Origin: Sphingomonadaceae bacterium
Lineage (GTDB): Bacteria > Pseudomonadota > Alphaproteobacteria > Sphingomonadales > Sphingomonadaceae
DNA length: 64,000 nucleotides
Direction of reading: 5' to 3'
NCBI GenBank assembly: GCA_024236195.1
Contig: JACKKZ010000005.1
Coordinates: 1 to 64,000, forward strand
Shown here: positions 1 to 7,567 of the stretch, in pieces
Position numbering within the stretch: the first letter of the stretch is position 1
Layout of the letters: each line of letters begins with the position of its first letter
Translations under genes and position numbers: made by a program
Notes under the pieces: generated by a model
What the model was told of the DNA's origin: nothing
The model's database searches: none
What the model saw: the letters and a program-made list of their open reading frames with translations, nothing else

Positions 1-618
1 AAGCCCGAAATCGCGCTCAACGGCCAGCCCGCCAATGAGCAGCAGCCGACGCTGTTGTGGGATGGGGAATGGGAAATCACCTGGGTGACATTCCGCGATA
101 TGGGCGCCGCCTTCATGGTCGCCCTGCTGGGGATTTACGTGCTGGTCGTGGGTCAGTTCCAGAACTTCCGCCTGCCACTGGTGATCCTCACCCCGGTGCC
201 GCTGACACTGGTGGGCATCGTGCTTGGCCATATCCTGTTCCAGGCCCCCTTCACCGCGACCAGCATGATCGGCTTTATCGCGCTGGCGGGGATTATTGTG
301 CGCAACTCGATCCTGCTGGTGGACTTCATCCGCCACGCCCGCAGCCCAGAGAAGAGCCTGCGCGATACGCTGCTGGAAGCCGGAATGATCCGCTTCAAGC
401 CGATCGTGCTGACGGCGGCGGCCGCGATGATCGGCGCGGCAGTGATCCTGACCGACCCGATCTTCCAGGGGCTGGCGATCTCGTTGCTGTTCGGCCTTGC
501 CAGCTCGACCTTGCTGACGGTGCTGGTGATCCCCGCTATCTATATCGTGCTGCGCGATGATGGACGTCCGATCACCATCCTCGACAAGCAGCGGGATGCG
601 GAGGAAAGCCACGCATGA
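1..618 (+). CDS. RND-family efflux transporter, C-terminal part (5' truncated by window edge)
   Basis: The reading frame is open from base 1 and encodes the last 205 residues of a resistance-nodulation-division inner-membrane pump. Visible are the soluble stretch preceding the second membrane bundle, then several hydrophobic helices, including the segment GFIALAGIIVRNSILLVDFI, which is characteristic of the last transmembrane helices of AcrB/CusA-like pumps, followed by RFKPIVLTA. RND pumps export drugs, metals or other toxic compounds using proton motive force with a periplasmic adaptor and an outer-membrane channel. The substrate cannot be told from this fragment. The stop codon overlaps the start of the thioredoxin gene (ATGA), suggesting one transcript. 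Family assignment is secure; subfamily is not. Confidence 0.9.
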   Translation, partial: KPEIALNGQPANEQQPTLLWDGEWEITWVTFRDMGAAFMVALLGIYVLVVGQFQNFRLPLVILTPVPLTLVGIVLGHILFQAPFTATSMIGFIALAGIIVRNSILLVDFIRHARSPEKSLRDTLLEAGMIRFKPIVLTAAAAMIGAAVILTDPIFQGLAISLLFGLASSTLLTVLVIPAIYIVLRDDGRPITILDKQRDAEESHA

Positions 619-1046
619 GCAGCGAAACCCTTGTTTGCCCCTCTTGCCTCGCGCTGAACCGCGTACCGGGTGAGCGGCTGGGAGAGGGACCGAAGTGCGG
701 GAAGTGCAAGGCGGCGCTGGTCAGTGACCATCCGGTTGAAGCCACATCTGCTGGCCTTGCCAAGATGATCGCGCGCTCCAGCCTGCCGGTCGTGGTCGAT
801 TTCTGGGCCCCTTGGTGCGGCCCGTGCCGCAGTATGGCCCCGGCCTATACAGCAGCAGCCAAGGCAATGGCCGGCTCTGCCATTTTCGTGAAAGTTGATA
901 CTGATGCGGAGCAACAGGCGGGTGCCGCCCATGCAATCCGCTCCATCCCCACGCTGGCGCTATTTCGCGGCGGGCGCGAAGTTGCGCGGCAGGCAGGTGC
1001 CATGCCGCAAAGTGCGATCATGGACTGGGTGCGCGGGTTGATCTGA
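615..1046 (+). CDS. trxC: Thioredoxin 2-type protein with N-terminal zinc ribbon
   Basis: This 143-residue protein has the TrxC layout. A short N-terminal zinc-binding module carries two CxxC pairs (C8/C11 and C28/C31), followed by a thioredoxin fold with active site WCGPC (C68, C71) and the cis-proline segment SIPTLALF. It should act as a cytoplasmic disulfide reductase, and TrxC proteins are typically linked to oxidative-stress defence. The ATG overlaps the stop of the upstream efflux gene by 4 nt, so the two are probably translated together. The convergent arsR gene ends 12 bp downstream. The neighbouring peroxiredoxin and sulfur genes suggest that local thiol chemistry is its context; this last point is inference. 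Confidence 0.92.
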   Translation: MSSETLVCPSCLALNRVPGERLGEGPKCGKCKAALVSDHPVEATSAGLAKMIARSSLPVVVDFWAPWCGPCRSMAPAYTAAAKAMAGSAIFVKVDTDAEQQAGAAHAIRSIPTLALFRGGREVARQAGAMPQSAIMDWVRGLI

Positions 1047-1058
1047 AACCGGTGACGA

Positions 1059-1433
1059 TCAGCGGCTGATAATGCGAGCGAAAGTGGCTGCGCCACCACC
1101 ACTGTGCATCCGCGCCGTGTCGCGATCCCGCTGGCGTGGTGTAGTGTTGCCCGCCAGCGCGTCGAGCATGTCGCTTGCACCGAGCATCCGCTCGCTATCA
1201 ACCCTGTAGAACACCTGCTTGCCTTCGCGGCGGGTGCTTACCAGCGAGGCCTTGCGCAGGATCGCGAGCTGTTGCGAGAGGCCGGGCTGGGCGATGCCGG
1301 TCAATTCCTCGATCTCGCCCACGGCATGCGCATCATCCTTGATTGCGCAGAGGATTTGCAGCCGGACAGGATGCGCAATGGCGCGCAGCAAATCGGCATT
1401 GCCGGTGAAGTCGCGATCTGGGGAACTGTCCAT
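1059..1433 (-). CDS. ArsR/SmtB-family transcriptional regulator
   Basis: This 124-residue winged-helix protein matches the ArsR family over its first ~95 residues: AIAHPVRLQILCAI, then the recognition region GIAQPGLSQQLAILRKASLV and the wing TRREGKQVFYRV. It lies 3 bp behind the peroxiredoxin gene on the same strand. It also sits beside a divergent persulfide-oxidation module, so control of both arms is likely. Sulfide/persulfide sensors of this family (BigR, SqrR) use two cysteines that form a polysulfide bridge. Here only one cysteine is visible (C29), at the position of the first conserved one. It may sense by a different chemistry or respond to another signal. The family call is firm; the sulfur-sensing role is inferred from neighbours. 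Confidence 0.88.
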   Translation of the reverse strand: MDSSPDRDFTGNADLLRAIAHPVRLQILCAIKDDAHAVGEIEELTGIAQPGLSQQLAILRKASLVSTRREGKQVFYRVDSERMLGASDMLDALAGNTTPRQRDRDTARMHSGGGAATFARIISR

Positions 1434-1436
1434 TGC

Positions 1437-2084
1437 CTACTTCCCCTTTACCGGCCTGAAGAACCAGTCACCTGGCCCCTTGGCTTCGAACAGGCCCGCT
1501 GCGTGTTCTTCCGGCGGGCGCACCAGCTCTGCGCCCGGCTCCCAATTGGCGGGCACCAGTGCATCGCTGCGCTCAGCTTCTTGCAAGGCGCGCAAAAGGC
1601 GCAGCATTTCGGGGATCGAGCGGCCAACATTGGGCGGATAGCAGATCGAGGCGCGCAGAATCCCGCGCGGGGCGATGAAGAAGGTTGAGCGGACGGTGGA
1701 GGCATCCTGCGCATCGGCGCTGAGCATCCCGTAAGCGCGGGCAATTTCCATCGTCGGGTCTTCGATAATCGGGAACTCGACCTTCACCCCGGTCATTTCA
1801 TGGATGGTGCGGATCCAGGCGAGGTGCGAATAAAGGCTATCGACCGAAATCCCCATCAGCGTGCAGCCCAGCTCTTCAAATTCGCTTGCCGCGCGCGCCA
1901 GTGCAACAAATTCGCTGGTGCAAACGGGAGTGAAATCGGCGGGGTGGGCGAAGAGGATCACCCAACGGTCCGCGAGCATTTCGAGGTCAATCGGACCTTG
2001 TGTGCTCCGCGCGGCAAAACGCGGCACAACATCACCGATCCGCAAGGGCGCTGTCTCTTCCAATTCTGTGCGTTCCCCATCCAT
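1437..2084 (-). CDS. Peroxiredoxin, 1-Cys Prx6-like subfamily
   Basis: The 215-residue protein carries the Prx signature HPADFTPVCTSEF with peroxidatic cysteine C55. Its length and the long C-terminal domain (ending near FEAKGPGDWFFRPVKGK) match the Prx6/1-Cys group rather than typical 2-Cys AhpC. It should reduce hydrogen peroxide and organic peroxides in the cytoplasm, with thioredoxin or another thiol as reductant. It is the first gene of a two-gene leftward unit with arsR. It is divergent from the MBL-fold gene, and the two share an AT-rich intergenic region of about 90 bp. A regulator-controlled response to reactive sulfur or peroxide is a reasonable inference. Confidence 0.9.
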   Translation of the reverse strand: MDGERTELEETAPLRIGDVVPRFAARSTQGPIDLEMLADRWVILFAHPADFTPVCTSEFVALARAASEFEELGCTLMGISVDSLYSHLAWIRTIHEMTGVKVEFPIIEDPTMEIARAYGMLSADAQDASTVRSTFFIAPRGILRASICYPPNVGRSIPEMLRLLRALQEAERSDALVPANWEPGAELVRPPEEHAAGLFEAKGPGDWFFRPVKGK

Positions 2085-2113
2085 CCTGTAGCCTCTTTAG
2101 CGGGCTGCACATC

Positions 2114-2148
2114 TTGACGCAAGATACATACATGATTATTTACTATCT
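2114..2148 (+). promoter_or_regulatory. Putative promoter with overlapping operator-like inverted repeat
   Basis: In a GC-rich genome this divergent intergenic stretch is conspicuously AT-rich. A plausible sigma-70-type promoter for the rightward genes is TTGACG at 2114-2119, a 17-bp spacer, and TATTTA at 2137-2142. An inverted repeat with arms AGATA (2122-2126) and TATCT (2144-2148) covers the spacer and the -10 region. This is where an ArsR-type repressor would be expected to bind. The arms are only 5 bp, so the operator call is tentative. Confidence 0.45.
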
Positions 2149-2175
2149 GAAACTGAATGAAGTGAGGTGTATGCC

Positions 2176-3114
2176 ATGCAAGACGTCATGACTGACGAAG
2201 CCCTTGAGGCCGCTTCGCGCGTGGTCGAAAAGACATTGCTGGGTGATGCTGCGTCTCCCGTAGTGAAGACTTTTTTCGACGAAGCGACCTTCACCGCCAC
2301 CCATGTGGTGCATGACCCGAAAACGCGCCAGGCGGCGATCATCGACTCGGTGCTGGATTATGACCCGGCAGCAGGCGAAATTTCCCATAAATCTGCGGAT
2401 GAAGTGATTGAATATGTTCGGGGTGAAGGGCTGGAAGTGGCCTGGCTCCTGGAGACGCATGCCCATGCTGACCACTTGTCCGCTGCGCCCTATTTGCAGG
2501 ACCAGCTAGGGGGCAAGATCGCCATCGGGCAGGATATCACCAAGGTACAGCATACTTTCGGTTCGCTGTTCAACGAGGATACGTCCTTCGCCCGCAACGG
2601 ATCGCAGTTCGACGCGCTATTTTCTGATGGTGACAATTTCAACATTGGCGAAATTGATGTCGTGGTCCTGCACGTGCCGGGTCACACGCCGGCGGATCTG
2701 GCTTATGTCGTGGGTGATGCCGTGTTTCCCGGCGACACGATCTTCATGCCGGATTTCGGCACCGCGCGGGCAGACTTCCCCGGAGGCGACGCGCAGGAGC
2801 TGTTCCGCTCGATCCGGCGGCTGCTCGCGCTGCCCGGCAATGCGCGGCTGTTCCTGTGCCATGATTACAAGGCGCCGGGGCGGGACGACTATGCGTGGGA
2901 GACCACCATCCGCGAAGAGCGCGAAAACAATATCCATGTGAAGGAAGGCGTGGCCGAAGCGGATTTCGTAGCCATGCGCAAGGCGCGCGATGCGACGCTG
3001 GGCATGCCGCGCCTCATCATGCCTTCGATCCAGATCAACATGCGCGCCGGGCATTTCCCCGAGCCGGAGGACAACGGCACGCGCTACATCAAAATCCCGC
3101 TCAAGGGCGTCTGA
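2176..3114 (+). CDS. MBL-fold metallo-hydrolase, persulfide dioxygenase-like
   Basis: The protein (312 residues from ATG 2176; a GTG nine bases earlier is also in frame) contains the metallo-beta-lactamase metal motif THAHADH (residues 94-100), the later histidine in VLHVPGHTPADL, and the conserved LFLCHDYKAPGRDDYAW. The C-terminal SIQINMRAGHFPEPEDNG is typical of ETHE1/BLH-type enzymes, which oxidise glutathione persulfide to sulfite and glutathione. The sequence GTGAGG just ahead serves ATG 2176 best. The next gene is a DUF442 sulfurtransferase, the usual partner (often fused) of this enzyme, followed by a SulP transporter. This supports a sulfide/persulfide detoxification role. The exact substrate is inferred. 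Confidence 0.88.
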   Translation: MQDVMTDEALEAASRVVEKTLLGDAASPVVKTFFDEATFTATHVVHDPKTRQAAIIDSVLDYDPAAGEISHKSADEVIEYVRGEGLEVAWLLETHAHADHLSAAPYLQDQLGGKIAIGQDITKVQHTFGSLFNEDTSFARNGSQFDALFSDGDNFNIGEIDVVVLHVPGHTPADLAYVVGDAVFPGDTIFMPDFGTARADFPGGDAQELFRSIRRLLALPGNARLFLCHDYKAPGRDDYAWETTIREERENNIHVKEGVAEADFVAMRKARDATLGMPRLIMPSIQINMRAGHFPEPEDNGTRYIKIPLKGV

Positions 3115-3164
3115 CCAACATCTGCCGCGAAGCCTGACTGGCTTTGCAGGCTGGGAGAATTTCA

Positions 3165-3587
3165 ATGGACATCAAACAACTCGACGACACACTTTCGGTC
3201 CGTGGCCAGATTGCGCCGGCAGAGGTGGCAGAAGCCGCTGCGATGGGATTCCGCTCCATCATCTGCAACCGTCCCGATGGCGAACAGCCGGGTCAGCCTG
3301 CGGCAGAGGAAGTTGCCGCTGCGGCGCAGGAAGCCGGGGTGGAATTTCGCCACATCCCTATCGTGCCGGGGCAATTGACGCCGGACAAGATCGAAGCCTT
3401 CGAAGCCGCGCTGACAGAGATGCCCGGACCGATCCTCGCCTTCTGCCGCACGGGCACGCGCAGCGCGATGCTGTGGGGCCTGCACAAGGCCCCGGAACTG
3501 GGCGCTGACGGTGCAATCCAGGCGGCGGCTGATGCCGGATGTGACATCGCACAGGCCCGGCCCCTGATCGAACAGCGCGCCAGCTAA
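3165..3587 (+). CDS. TIGR01244/DUF442 family sulfurtransferase-phosphatase (BLH-like domain)
   Basis: This 140-residue protein has the dual-specificity-phosphatase-like fold of the DUF442 family, ending in the cysteine loop AFCRTGTRSAMLW (C94, R99). The family occurs next to, or fused with, persulfide dioxygenases and is thought to handle persulfide or thiosulfate sulfur. ATG 3165 is preferred over an in-frame TTG 21 bp upstream, because GGGAG lies at the right distance before the ATG. The gene lies 50 bp downstream of the MBL-fold gene and just before the SulP transporter on the same strand. Assignment is by motif, size and context; the reaction itself is not proven. Confidence 0.85.
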   Translation: MDIKQLDDTLSVRGQIAPAEVAEAAAMGFRSIICNRPDGEQPGQPAAEEVAAAAQEAGVEFRHIPIVPGQLTPDKIEAFEAALTEMPGPILAFCRTGTRSAMLWGLHKAPELGADGAIQAAADAGCDIAQARPLIEQRAS

Positions 3588-3606
3588 GGGCGCGGGAGCT
3601 GACGAG

Positions 3607-5442
3607 ATGCCCGACGGGTCGCACCCAGCTGCTTCCCCCGATGCAGCACCCCCGGGCAGGCGGGCCGGCACTCCATCCTCCGGAGGGCTGGCCCGTCACC
3701 TGCCGATCCTTGACTGGGGACGTCACTATAATGCCTCCATCCTGACCAGTGATCTGATGGCGGCGGTGATTGTCACCATCATGCTGATCCCGCAAAGCCT
3801 TGCCTATGCGCTGTTGGCCGGCCTGCCGCCGGTGGTGGGGCTCTATGCCTCGATCCTGCCGCTGGTGGCCTACGCCATTTTCGGGACGAGCCGCACGCTG
3901 GCTGTCGGGCCGGTCGCGGTGGTCTCGCTGATGACGGCCTCAGCCGCAGGTGCCGTCGCGGCGCAGGGCACGCCGGAATATCTCGAAGCAGCGATAACGC
4001 TGGCGGCCATGTCAGGTGTGATGCTGGCCGTGCTCGGCTTCCTGCGACTGGGCTTCCTCGCCAATCTGCTCTCGCACCCGGTCATTTCCGGCTTCATCAC
4101 TGCCAGTGGCATCCTGATCGCGACCAGCCAGGTGAAGCATATTCTTGGCGTAAAGGGCGGGGGCGAGAACTGGCCGACCATGCTGGCTAACCTCGCCCGC
4201 GATCTGGGCGAGGTGAACACCATCACCCTGTCAATCGGCGTTGGCGCAACCTTGTTCCTGTTCTGGGTGCGCAAAGGGGCCAAGCCCGCCCTGCTTTCGC
4301 TTGGCTTGAAGCCGCGCGCGGCGGATATGCTGGCAAAGGCGGGGCCAGTGGCAGCGGTGGCTGTGACGATCCTCGCTGCGACCTATTTCGGCCTCGCGGA
4401 CAAGGGCGTGAAGCTGGTCGGTGAAGTGCCGCAGGGCCTGCCACCCTTTGCGCTGCCCAACCCGTCGCCATCGCTGATGGAGCGGCTGTGGGTGCCCGCC
4501 CTGCTGATCTCCATTATCGGTTTCGTCGAGAGCGTCTCTGTCGCACAGACGCTTGCCGCCAAACGCCGTCAGCATATCGTGCCGGACCAGGAACTGGTCG
4601 GGCTGGGCGCAGCCAATATCGCGTCCGCTGTCTCAGGCGGATACCCCGTGACGGGCGGCTTTGCGCGTTCGGTCGTCAATTTCGATGCCGGGGCAGAAAC
4701 GCCGGCAGCCGGGGCCTATACTGCGGTCGGGATCCTGATCGCATCGCTGTTCCTCACGTCCCTGCTGGCGAACCTGCCCATCGCGACGTTGGCCGCAACG
4801 ATTATCGTTGCGGTGCTCAGCCTCGTCGATCTCAAGACCCCGCAACGCTTGTGGAATTATGCCAAGGCGGATTTTGCCGCCCATGTCGCGACCATTGCCG
4901 TGACCTTGCTGGCCGGGGTTGAGCTGGGGGTGATCGTTGGCGTTGGGGTAGGGCTGCTGCTCTATATCTGGCGCGCGAGCCGCCCGCATGCGGCGATTGT
5001 CGGGCGCGTGCCGCAGACGGAGCATTTCCGCAATGTCGAGCGGCACAAGGTCATCACCCTGCCGCATATCCTGACCATCCGTGTGGATGAGAGCCTGACA
5101 TACCTCAATGCCCGCTGGCTGGAGGATTATGTCACCGCCCGTGTCGCTGAGCGGCCGGAACTGCGGCACGTCATATTGATGTGCAGCGCGGTGAACGAAA
5201 TCGACGCCTCCGGGCTGGAAAGCATCGAGGCGATCAACCACCGGCTCGCCGCCACCGGCATCGGCCTGCATCTTTCCGAAGTGAAGGGCCCGGTGATGGA
5301 CCGGCTGCAACGCACCAAATTTCTCGACGAACTTAATGGCCAGGTGTTCCTGACGCAGGACCAGGCCTTCACCCAGCTGGCGAAAGATGATGGCAGCTCT
5401 CCGGCGTCTGAAACCTATTACGAAGCAAGAGGACTGATCTGA
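3607..5442 (+). CDS. SulP-family anion transporter with C-terminal STAS domain
   Basis: The 611-residue protein opens with a proline/serine-rich cytoplasmic tail, then a long membrane domain with the SulP signature region (IPQSLAYALLAGLPPVVGLY, then GTSRTLAVGPVAVVSL). A STAS domain covers roughly residues 475-595 (HILTIRVDESLTYLNARWLE and the conserved NEIDASGLE). SulP proteins move sulfate, bicarbonate or dicarboxylates. Placement directly after persulfide-oxidising enzymes suggests sulfate or sulfite handling, although transport direction cannot be read from the sequence. The stop codon shares one base with the start of the tiny HTH gene, indicating a continuous operon. Confidence 0.92.
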   Translation: MPDGSHPAASPDAAPPGRRAGTPSSGGLARHLPILDWGRHYNASILTSDLMAAVIVTIMLIPQSLAYALLAGLPPVVGLYASILPLVAYAIFGTSRTLAVGPVAVVSLMTASAAGAVAAQGTPEYLEAAITLAAMSGVMLAVLGFLRLGFLANLLSHPVISGFITASGILIATSQVKHILGVKGGGENWPTMLANLARDLGEVNTITLSIGVGATLFLFWVRKGAKPALLSLGLKPRAADMLAKAGPVAAVAVTILAATYFGLADKGVKLVGEVPQGLPPFALPNPSPSLMERLWVPALLISIIGFVESVSVAQTLAAKRRQHIVPDQELVGLGAANIASAVSGGYPVTGGFARSVVNFDAGAETPAAGAYTAVGILIASLFLTSLLANLPIATLAATIIVAVLSLVDLKTPQRLWNYAKADFAAHVATIAVTLLAGVELGVIVGVGVGLLLYIWRASRPHAAIVGRVPQTEHFRNVERHKVITLPHILTIRVDESLTYLNARWLEDYVTARVAERPELRHVILMCSAVNEIDASGLESIEAINHRLAATGIGLHLSEVKGPVMDRLQRTKFLDELNGQVFLTQDQAFTQLAKDDGSSPASETYYEARGLI

Positions 5443-5591
5443 TGGTCGCAATTCCCCAGAAACAGGAAAAGCTTGCCCGCATCATGGAACTGATCGCGAG
5501 CGGCAAGGGCGTTACCGAAAGCTGCCGTGAAGTGGGCGTTTCGGAAAAGACCTATTACCGCTGGAAGCGCGAGCTGGAAGAGCAGGTGTGA
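5442..5591 (+). CDS. Small helix-turn-helix protein (49 aa), unknown function
   Basis: This short ORF starts at an ATG that overlaps the SulP stop by one base (TGATG) and ends in a 4-nt overlap (GTGA) with the DoxX gene, so it is sandwiched in a translationally coupled chain. The product is basic and helical, with a homeodomain-like HTH: ELIASGKGVTESCREVGVSE followed by KTYYRWKRELEEQV. This resembles the N-terminal DNA-binding segment of IS3-type transposase OrfA and related small HTH proteins. No transposase remainder or insertion ends are visible, so it looks like a stand-alone DNA-binding protein rather than IS debris. The function is unknown; the tight coupling argues for a real gene. Confidence 0.65.
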   Translation: MVAIPQKQEKLARIMELIASGKGVTESCREVGVSEKTYYRWKRELEEQV

Positions 5592-6046
5592 GCCTGCTTT
5601 CCGCCATTGAGCGCAAACTGGCGCCATCGGCCTCCCTGCGCCGGCTGGCGGACCCGTTGCTGCGTGTGCTGACCAGCCTCATCTTCATCATCGGCGGGCT
5701 GGGCCATTTCGGCCAGCATCAGGTGATGCTGGACCGGATGGAGGAATCGCCTTGGCGGGATGTGATTGTGGCGATTGCCGACCCGGCATTGCTGCTATGG
5801 TTGAGCGGGGCGGTGTTTGTGGTCTTTGGCGTCACGCTGGCGCTCGGCCTTGCTACAAGGCTGTCTGCCTTGTTGTTGTTCATCACGCTCGTGCCGATCA
5901 CCATTACGATCCACATCGCGCCGGGCCATGTTGGCCCGCTGTTTAAGAATATCGCGATCATGGGGGCGCTGCTGTTCATCGCTGCGCGTGGCCCCGGCGC
6001 CTTCGCGCTCGACAGTCGCTGGTTGCGCGATCCTGACAGCAGCTGA
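5588..6046 (+). CDS. DoxX-family membrane protein
   Basis: The 152-residue protein has about four hydrophobic helices and the DoxX pattern LLRVLTSLIFIIGGLGHFGQH near the N-terminus. It is preceded by GGAAGAG and uses a GTG start that overlaps the stop of the small HTH gene. DoxX proteins are inner-membrane proteins; some are subunits of thiosulfate:quinone oxidoreductase, and others act with redox enzymes in thiol stress. Its place at the end of a sulfur-handling operon and just before a quinol oxidase fits a role in passing electrons from sulfur compounds to quinone, which is inference. Family call is good; biochemical role open. Confidence 0.85.
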   Translation: MSLLSAIERKLAPSASLRRLADPLLRVLTSLIFIIGGLGHFGQHQVMLDRMEESPWRDVIVAIADPALLLWLSGAVFVVFGVTLALGLATRLSALLLFITLVPITITIHIAPGHVGPLFKNIAIMGALLFIAARGPGAFALDSRWLRDPDSS

Positions 6047-6055
6047 TGCGTCCTT

Positions 6056-6082
6056 GTGTGCAGCACACGCAACACAGTGTGC
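6056..6082. promoter_or_regulatory. Repeated GTGTGC/GCACAC half-sites upstream of cydA
   Basis: The 100-bp gap before cydA holds a perfect palindrome GTGTGC-A-GCACAC (6056-6068), followed after 8 bp by another GTGTGC (6077-6082). Three half-sites thus lie within 27 bp, in alternating orientation. Such spacing is typical of a regulator-binding array, and the position fits control of the oxidase operon. No known recognition sequence is matched, and the regulator is unknown. Confidence 0.35.
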
Positions 6083-6146
6083 AACCAATTCAATCGCCCG
6101 GGAGAGGCAACCAAGTTAAAGACGCCAAAATCAAGGAATTTACGCG

Positions 6147-7562
6147 ATGTTCGACCCCACCGACGCGCTGTTGCTGGCCCGTATCCAGTTTGCTTTCACG
6201 GTCAGCTTCCACTTCATCTTCCCGGCCTTTTCCATCGGGCTGGCCAGCTATCTTGCCGTCCTCGAAGCGCTGTGGCTCAAGACGGGCAAGCAGCATTATC
6301 TCGACCTGTTCAAATACTGGCTGAAGATCTTCGCCGTGGCCTTCGCCATGGGGGTCGTCTCGGGCATCGTCATGTCCTACCAGTTCGGGACCAACTGGGC
6401 GGTCTTCTCGGACAAGGCGGGGCCGGTGATCGGGCCGCTGATGGCCTATGAAGTGCTGACCGCTTTCTTCCTGGAGGCTGGTTTCCTCGGCGTCATGCTG
6501 TTCGGGATGAACAAGGTCGGCAGGAAGCTGCATTTCTTTGCCACGCTGATGGTCGCCAGCGGGACATTCGTGTCTGCCTTCTGGATCCTGTCCGTGAACA
6601 GCTGGATGCAGACGCCGGTCGGTTATGAAATGGGCGCGAACGGTCAATTCCTGCCGGGGCCGAGCTGGTGGGATATCGTGTTCAATCCCAGCTTCCCCTA
6701 TCGCCTGGTCCACACCGTCACGGCAGCCTATCTCACCACGGCCTTTGTGGTCGGTGCAGTCGGCGGCTGGCACTTGCTGAAGGATCGGGCGAGCCAGCAT
6801 GCACGCACAATGTTCTCCATGGCGATGTGGATGGCGGCACTGGTTGCCCCGGTGCAGATTTTCCTGGGCGACATGCACGGGCTCAACACGCTGGAGCACC
6901 AGCCGGCCAAGGTAATGGCGATGGAAGGTCATTATGAAAGCCATCCCGATGGCGCGCCGCTGATCCTGTTCGGTATCCCCGACAGCGAGGCCCGCGAAGT
7001 GAAATATGCGGTCGAAGTACCCAAGCTGTCCTCTCTGATCCTCAAGCATGAATGGGATGCACCGCTGGCCGGGCTGGACACGATCCCCGATGAAGACGAA
7101 CCGCCGGTGGGGGTCGTATTCTGGGCGTTCCGGATCATGGTCGGGATCGGCTTTGCCATGCTCGGTATCGGGCTATGGAGCCTGTGGGCGCGCTGGCGGG
7201 GCAAGCTTTATGAAGCGCCATGGCTGCACCGGGCAGCGATTGCGATGGGGCCGTCAGGCTTTGTCGCTGTGATTGCAGGCTGGGTCACGACCGAAGTCGG
7301 CCGCCAGCCATGGACCGTCTATGGCCTGCTGCGCACTGCGGATTCCGCCAGCCCGCTTGATGCCCCGGCAGTTGCCATGTCCTTGCTGGCCTTTGTCGTC
7401 GTCTATTTCACCGTTTTCGGCATCGGCACATGGTATTTGCTGCGGCTGATGAAGGCTCCGCCCAAGGTCGGGGAAGTAGGGGTGAAGCGGGGCGAAAAGG
7501 GCCCTGTTCGCACTGCCGGAATCACTCCGGGCCTCCACCAGATGACAGAGCCGAAGGAGTAA
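6147..7562 (+). CDS. cydA: Cytochrome bd-type ubiquinol oxidase subunit I
   Basis: This 471-residue membrane protein begins FDPTDALLLARIQFAFTVSF with heme-ligand histidine H22. It carries the quinol-site segment GDMHGLNTLEHQPAKVMAMEG and the conserved GRQPW near the C-terminal helices. The Q-loop is short and the overall length is below E. coli CydA, which places it with the cyanide-insensitive oxidase (CioA) subgroup. It oxidises quinol and reduces oxygen to water at the cytoplasmic membrane without pumping protons, and usually operates at low oxygen or when heme-copper oxidases are inhibited, for example by sulfide. The gene heads a three-gene operon and lies immediately after the sulfur module. 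Confidence 0.96.
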   Translation: MFDPTDALLLARIQFAFTVSFHFIFPAFSIGLASYLAVLEALWLKTGKQHYLDLFKYWLKIFAVAFAMGVVSGIVMSYQFGTNWAVFSDKAGPVIGPLMAYEVLTAFFLEAGFLGVMLFGMNKVGRKLHFFATLMVASGTFVSAFWILSVNSWMQTPVGYEMGANGQFLPGPSWWDIVFNPSFPYRLVHTVTAAYLTTAFVVGAVGGWHLLKDRASQHARTMFSMAMWMAALVAPVQIFLGDMHGLNTLEHQPAKVMAMEGHYESHPDGAPLILFGIPDSEAREVKYAVEVPKLSSLILKHEWDAPLAGLDTIPDEDEPPVGVVFWAFRIMVGIGFAMLGIGLWSLWARWRGKLYEAPWLHRAAIAMGPSGFVAVIAGWVTTEVGRQPWTVYGLLRTADSASPLDAPAVAMSLLAFVVVYFTVFGIGTWYLLRLMKAPPKVGEVGVKRGEKGPVRTAGITPGLHQMTEPKE

Positions 7563-7567
7563 GCGCG

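Noticed and set aside
5442..5591. Remnant of an IS3 element
   Set aside because: No OrfB, inverted repeats or duplication are seen, and the ORF overlaps both neighbours exactly, which argues for a resident gene.
6090..7049. Minus-strand frame opposite cydA
   Set aside because: An antisense artefact; cydA with heme and quinol motifs occupies the plus strand.
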